From contig CM076960.1 in assembly GCA_039566865.1 (NCBI GenBank), positions 3,472,001 through 3,536,000 on the forward strand: DNA of 64,000 bases, read 5' to 3'. The position numbers and the translations under genes are program-made. This document shows, piece by piece, positions 53,701-59,700 of the stretch. Below the pieces are notes generated by a model. That model ran no database searches. It was not told where the DNA came from and worked only from the letters and a program-made list of their open reading frames with translations. This DNA comes from Aurelia coerulea. Lineage: Eukaryota > Cnidaria > Scyphozoa > Semaeostomeae > Ulmaridae. Positions within the stretch are counted from its first letter, which is position 1. Every line of letters begins with the position of its first letter.

Positions 53701-56700
53701 GTTGCAGTTTACGGAAAACCTTCATTGTCATTGGGTACGAGGTTGACTGGGTACGAGATTGGCCAAAGTACTCACCATAGCTCCTTTTGGGAAACCAGTA
53801 GCAGCAACTTTAGCAGGGACACCTGCAGTGCTGCCACCAAACATACGAATGAGTTTGCCAATCGTCAAAGCCGATACTTGACCGTAGAAAAAAGAGGGAT
53901 CTCCTAAGCCAAAGTAGATCCTAATCTTCAAGCAATGACCCTGCAGGAATAATGTGAGCGATAATATAAAACTCAAAACAAACATGAATTAAGAAAAAGA
54001 AAGAACGAAAGAATAAAAAGGAACTATTACAGTTCAGGTATCTCAATACAATATCTTCGTAAAAGACTTGTCAAAGATGCGTATGCATAGAAGGCATCAG
54101 GGGTGGCATATTTCATATTTAATTCTTTTAAGGAGGCCTTCAGGAGAAGCTTGTTTTCAAGGGGCCCTCCGATAAAACATTAATTACAATCTAAAAAAAG
54201 TAAATTAAAAAGTTATTAATCAAATGAAACTGTACCCTCCGTGCAGCCTCAATAATCATAACATTTAGCATTGTCGAGGCTGCACGCAGGCTAATTAAAC
54301 TATAAAACCCTATTTACAGTATTCAAAACAAATATAAAATGATATCAAAATATTTACAATCAAAAGGAAAAAACCCCTGTCTTTAAATAATGGCACCAGA
54401 AATCTTCCGACAGAAGGGCTGGGTCTTCCAACAGAGGGGCTAAAATGGCTAAAAAAGCAGGTGGTTTCGTGCGTCATTTTGCCAAGTTACCTCCGACAAT
54501 AACCCAAATTTTGCTCCGACGGGGCGCTAGATGCTTCCGAAGGGAGGCGGAACCCCCTCTAGCCCTCCCTGATGCCACCCCTGGAAAGGATAGGCTCTAA
54601 GTCTTCAAAAAAGGTTCGTGTCAATTCTATGACCTACTTCCTATTTCTAACTCTTACACTTTTCAGAGAGTTAGTCAACGATAACTTTACCCCACGCGAG
54701 TTACAACGGTTGCTGAATATGGAAGTTCTATTTGCCTTTTGTCTTTGTTTCTAACCATTTTCATTGATTGCTAGCTAACACAAGCCTCTTTACTTGCAAG
54801 CAAAAAAGTTCTGTTTCGGGTAAAACCATAGTGCAAAGTGAGACTTACATCATTTCCAAAATCTGCTTCATATAGACAATTCTTGCCAAATTCTAGCTGC
54901 CCTCCAAAGTCTTTGCCCTTACCAATCTTAATTCTGGGTAAAGAAGGGATGAGAAGTAAGACTTACGTCATTTTCGAATCTGCATCATATTAAACAAATT
55001 TGAAGAAGGAAAGGCCACGATACCAGCGTCGATTGTTGGATCAGAAATGCTTGCGGTGACGAATAAATGAATAAGTTTAAAGGCAGAAACACCGCAATAC
55101 AACAAAAACAACAGCAAATGGTTTATTTGATGCCAATATTTCGTCTGCCATGCAGGACTTCTTCAGGGCTGTAATGTGACAGTTATAATAAAAATTTAAA
55201 TATGTACAGCGATTTGAAAAGGAGAAATAACACGTGATTGGCATCAAATAAAATAAACCATTTGCTGTTGTTTTTGTTGTATTGCGGTGTTTCTGCCTTT
55301 AAACTTATATAAAAAATTCTTGCCAAATTCTAGCTGCCCTCCAAACTGAACCAGAGAGCAACTCAGTAAATACTTTCTGAGGCCATATAACCCGGACTTA
55401 AAATTGCCATTTAATTTCTGAAAGGCCAGGATGAATCAGGCATAGGAAATCAGCCTTTGCACACTTGAGACAGTAGCGTAGCCAGGGGGGCAAGGGGGGG
55501 GGGGCGGCCGCCCCCCCAATCATCGCCAAAGGTGCTTTTTGTGATTCGTCCGAATCCGTTGAGAAACTGAAGGAAGGAGGGATCAGTTGTATTTACCTCC
55601 AACAGTTGTCGCAGCGCTGTTCGTGAATGTCGAAAGGGGACAAGGAAGTCAATCCCTTTAACTAATAAATGGCATCTTCGCATCGTTTAAGTCAACAAGG
55701 ATAGTAAAAATTTTTGTTCGCTTCGCTCGCATTTCCAAACATCTATCATACTACCGCTTGGCTTGTTATCACGTCCAGGCATTGCAGCTTTCTTAGAATC
55801 AATGAACCCGACTTAGGCACCCTTTTAACTGTGTATGTGTATTGCATCTATTTGGGAAAAAATATAAATCAAATTAAGTGCTTCTCGGAAATTTTTGCTC
55901 GCTTCGCTCGCACTTCTATGTGTATTTACACTTTTCGTATTTGGCAACATGCTGCCACTTGTCTACTTCGGGTCTACTTCATCGCGATTTCTACACTCCC
56001 AGATGCATCTACCATTTACTTATGCCATAGATGCCTTCCTTAATTTTTATCGACAGTGCCCCTCTTTTCGAAAATGCCATGAAAGTCAATGTATGCTTCT
56101 CAAATATTTCATCTAAAACCGAAGAGAAAATAGCTGGGTATTGGTTGGGAAAGAATTTTCCGATAAATTTCAAATCTTGGCACGGGCAAGTATGATATTG
56201 GAAGTTGCATTCTAAGCCAAAGTAAAGGATCTTTTTTCAAAAACTTTCCTCGTGCTCTGATTCACACAATAACCGTCACAAAACGATCAAGGCTTCCTTG
56301 TCGCTAAAGGCAAGCATGGGCATGATATTGGGAGATGCATTCTAAGCCAAAGTAAAAGGGTCTTTCTTCAAAAATTTACTCGTGCTCTGATTCATAGGAT
56401 AACTGTTACAAAACGATCAAGGTTTCCATGTCGCTGAAGGAAAGCATGATAATGGGAGATGAATTCTAAGCCACAGTAAAGGGCGCAGCCACAAAAATTT
56501 TCAACCCCAGGCCCCCTCGTTGTGATACCCGCACTTTATTTATCCTGGCCACGCCGCTGCAATCCCTTTATGTTTCTTATGCTCACTAAACGTCACCATT
56601 CAATTGCACGAGCATTTGCTGTTTTTCTAGCGTGTTGATAAGAGTTTCAAGACGACAGACGAATAAAAATTGAAGTTGGCAAACGATGGTATAAAACCTG

Positions 56701-59700
56701 CTTCATGGGCCCAAACCCTTAGCATTCTTCGTGGGCCCTCGATGGGTCAATCAACCCTTCTGCTGACAAGTGTTCCAATCAATCTGCCACGCATGACATG
56801 GGTATTCTGATGTTAGCAATAACATTAGAGTTTCTAAACTACAAAATTTTGATTAGAATTCAAATAAGACTAAAAGAAGAAGGGAAGCTGTCATTGATTG
56901 CTTTTTAAAATGGCATCGAAAGTTTAATGAACCTATTTCATCTGCTTGTTTTGTTCAGGCATATTCTTGCTTTTGTCCTGGGAGTAGGCAACTCCAAGTA
57001 GCTAAATTTTCATCTGCAACTTTAATGAACTTAGCACTTTTATCCTTCGATTCTGGGTGACTTTGTATAAAAGAGGGTGTTTCCAGCATTCTAAAGGGCG
57101 TGGCCCCCAAAAATTTCCGGGGGGGGGGGGGGCCAGCCCCCGGACCCCCATTTTTGCTTCCTTCGCTCGCATCTTGCCCCCCCCCCCAAAGACAGGACCC
57201 TGGCTACGCCACTGACATGAGGCGACTTTCTTGATGCGATGTGGCGGGGCACGATTTAGTAATACGTCACCGAGCTTCATTGTTATCCATAAATAGCCCA
57301 GAACGACACTGTGACTTCAGTTAATTAAATTTTCAAACAACACACGACATACTTACGCAAGGTAAATATTTCCAATGGCAAACCAATTCGAACCAAACGC
57401 ATTTCTCCACATCCCACGCATGAACAATTTAACATCGATGCTCGTTAACTTTGTCCCAATTTTATGTTGGAAAACTCCACCGAGACGAAGCTCTGACTTT
57501 ACAACGAGACCATCCACGATGATTTTTCCAGAGTTGATGGGAATTAAAATCACAAATGCCAAACCAAGCTTTACTTTTTGCTTCACCCATTCATTCTGTC
57601 AAAGAAAATTGAAACGTCGCTCACAGGACGCCTCAAAGTATTTAATGAGGCATACCATGAAAGATTTATTTAGTCCCACTCTCGATTAAGCTATCTGTTA
57701 ATTAATCCCTCCATTCTAGCCTAAAACCTTAAATATGCCCCTCAGTCTATTAAACCCCTCACACAAATATCAAATGCCAGGGGTTAGCAAAGGACTAAAG
57801 GTACACATGGATGAGTTATCCCAAATTAAAATTTTGCTTGAAAATTCACCTTGTGTAATACAAAATGTACAGGAAACCGAAATAGAGCTGTTGTGAAAGC
57901 GGGGAATCGCCAGGCAGATCTTTAGATTTACCGTTCTGCTTTCGTTATAAACTCGATAATTTTCTTAGAAACCACTTTTCCTATGCACAATTACGAGCGG
58001 TAGGAAACGCTGAATTTAGAAAAAGCTTCAGGTGATACATCGAGTTATTCCTATCCTAATATATCATTCCATTCGTCATGTATCGACTTGTTTTCCTTCT
58101 GTGTCTACTTCTCCTGCGAAGTCGCCAGTTTAATTCGATTGAAATGACCTCAAGGGCCCTGGAGTAATTATGCCAATCAAGTGTGGTAAACGGACCGTTT
58201 GAGTGGCATAATTGCGCCAGGGCCCTTGAAGTCATGTCAATTGAATTAAAATGGCGCCTTCGCAGGAGAGGTAGACACAAGGAAAATAAGTCGATATATC
58301 ACCCATAAAGCCTTTTCTAAATTCAGCGTTTCCTACCGCCCGTGGCACAATGCGAGAGTTTGCCCTTCAGTAAAAAACTAGCATATAAGAACCTTACATT
58401 TTGAAATCACCCTGTTTAGGTTCTTATTGGACTTGCTACAAGTCTCTCTCGCGGAAAAACGAGGGGAGGAAAAAATCTATTTTTCCTCCCCCTCGTTTTT
58501 CTGCGAGAGAGACTTGTAGCAAGTCCAGGTTCTTATGCATATGATACTATTCTTGAAAACAGGATGCAAGGTTCTTAAATAGGTTCTGATCAAAAGAATT
58601 AATTACAGATCTTCGGGAATTTAATTTTTCGCATACTCACATGACACAATTTTCTAAAGAACAACCTTATCTACCAAGCCTTATCTGCATCAAATCCATC
58701 CATACAAGGAATTTTTACATATGATTTGTATCTATGTACTTAAGTATATGGCCAAATTTCTTAAAAAATTTAATCACATATTACCAACCAATAGTTTACA
58801 ATTAACTTTTTTAAGACAACAACCTTCCTTGAATTTCAGGATGAATAGGTTCTTTTGTAATGAGGTGAAATTATAAGGTTCTTATAAGTGGGTGTACCCT
58901 GGGTTCCAGGGCCTAAAAATTATAAAATGGGTGGTTCTAGTATGCGAAAGTTTGCCCTACTACCTACTGGTTTCGTGGGAAATTTTTGCGGCATTGTTGT
59001 TGTGAATTACTGGTTGAAACAAGGACAGATTTGGCAAGACAATAGCACGAGTTGGATTTGATTGACTCCTCACTTCAAAGCAATTATCGATCGCAGACAA
59101 AGGAAATACTCTCAACCAGATAATCAAAACAAGCAAAGCCGCAAAAGATTCTCTGAAACCCAGGTAGCTAACTCGCTTGTTGTGCATTCCAGGATTTGTT
59201 TCTACGAGCAAACATGAGTATAGATCGAAAGAAGAAGGATACATCTACACATCTGCATCGGGCATTTTATTTATTTGGTTCAAAAGCCAATCGGGAGGCG
59301 ATTCAAATCTCTTATTATTTTGGGTGTAATTAAAACACTTACTGCTCAGCTTCTGAACCAAACAAAAAAAATGCCCGAAAGTAGATGTTTAGATACATCC
59401 TTCTTCTTTCGATATATGCTCATGTTTTCTCTTAAAAACAATGTCTGAAATGCACAACGAGCGCTAGCTACCTCGGTTTCAGAGAAACTTTTGCGGCTTT
59501 GCTTGCTTTGAATTTATGGTTAGGAGAATTTCCTTTGTCTGCATTCGCTAATCGCGTTGAATTCAGGTGTCGACAAATCATCTCATGCTATTGTGTTACA
59601 AAATCTGTCCTTGTTACTGGTTGAGAGAATTGAGGGGTGAATTAGAAGCAAGTGATGCTACTGTCGGCTATTGTCTTATAAAAAAGTCCTTATTGTTTTT

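Larger units (their letters stand above)
54934..57356 (-). other. Intron with duplicated exon and two elements
   Basis: Holds a decayed copy of the exon 54849-54933, the foldback element that split it, and a 1.74-kb hAT-like element. Confidence 0.5.

Noticed and set aside
56539..56563. Internal ctggccacgccgctg as the right end of a shorter hAT element starting at 55471
   Set aside because: The 8 bases after it (caatccct) do not match the left flank, whereas the end at 57214 gives a 6 of 8 match.
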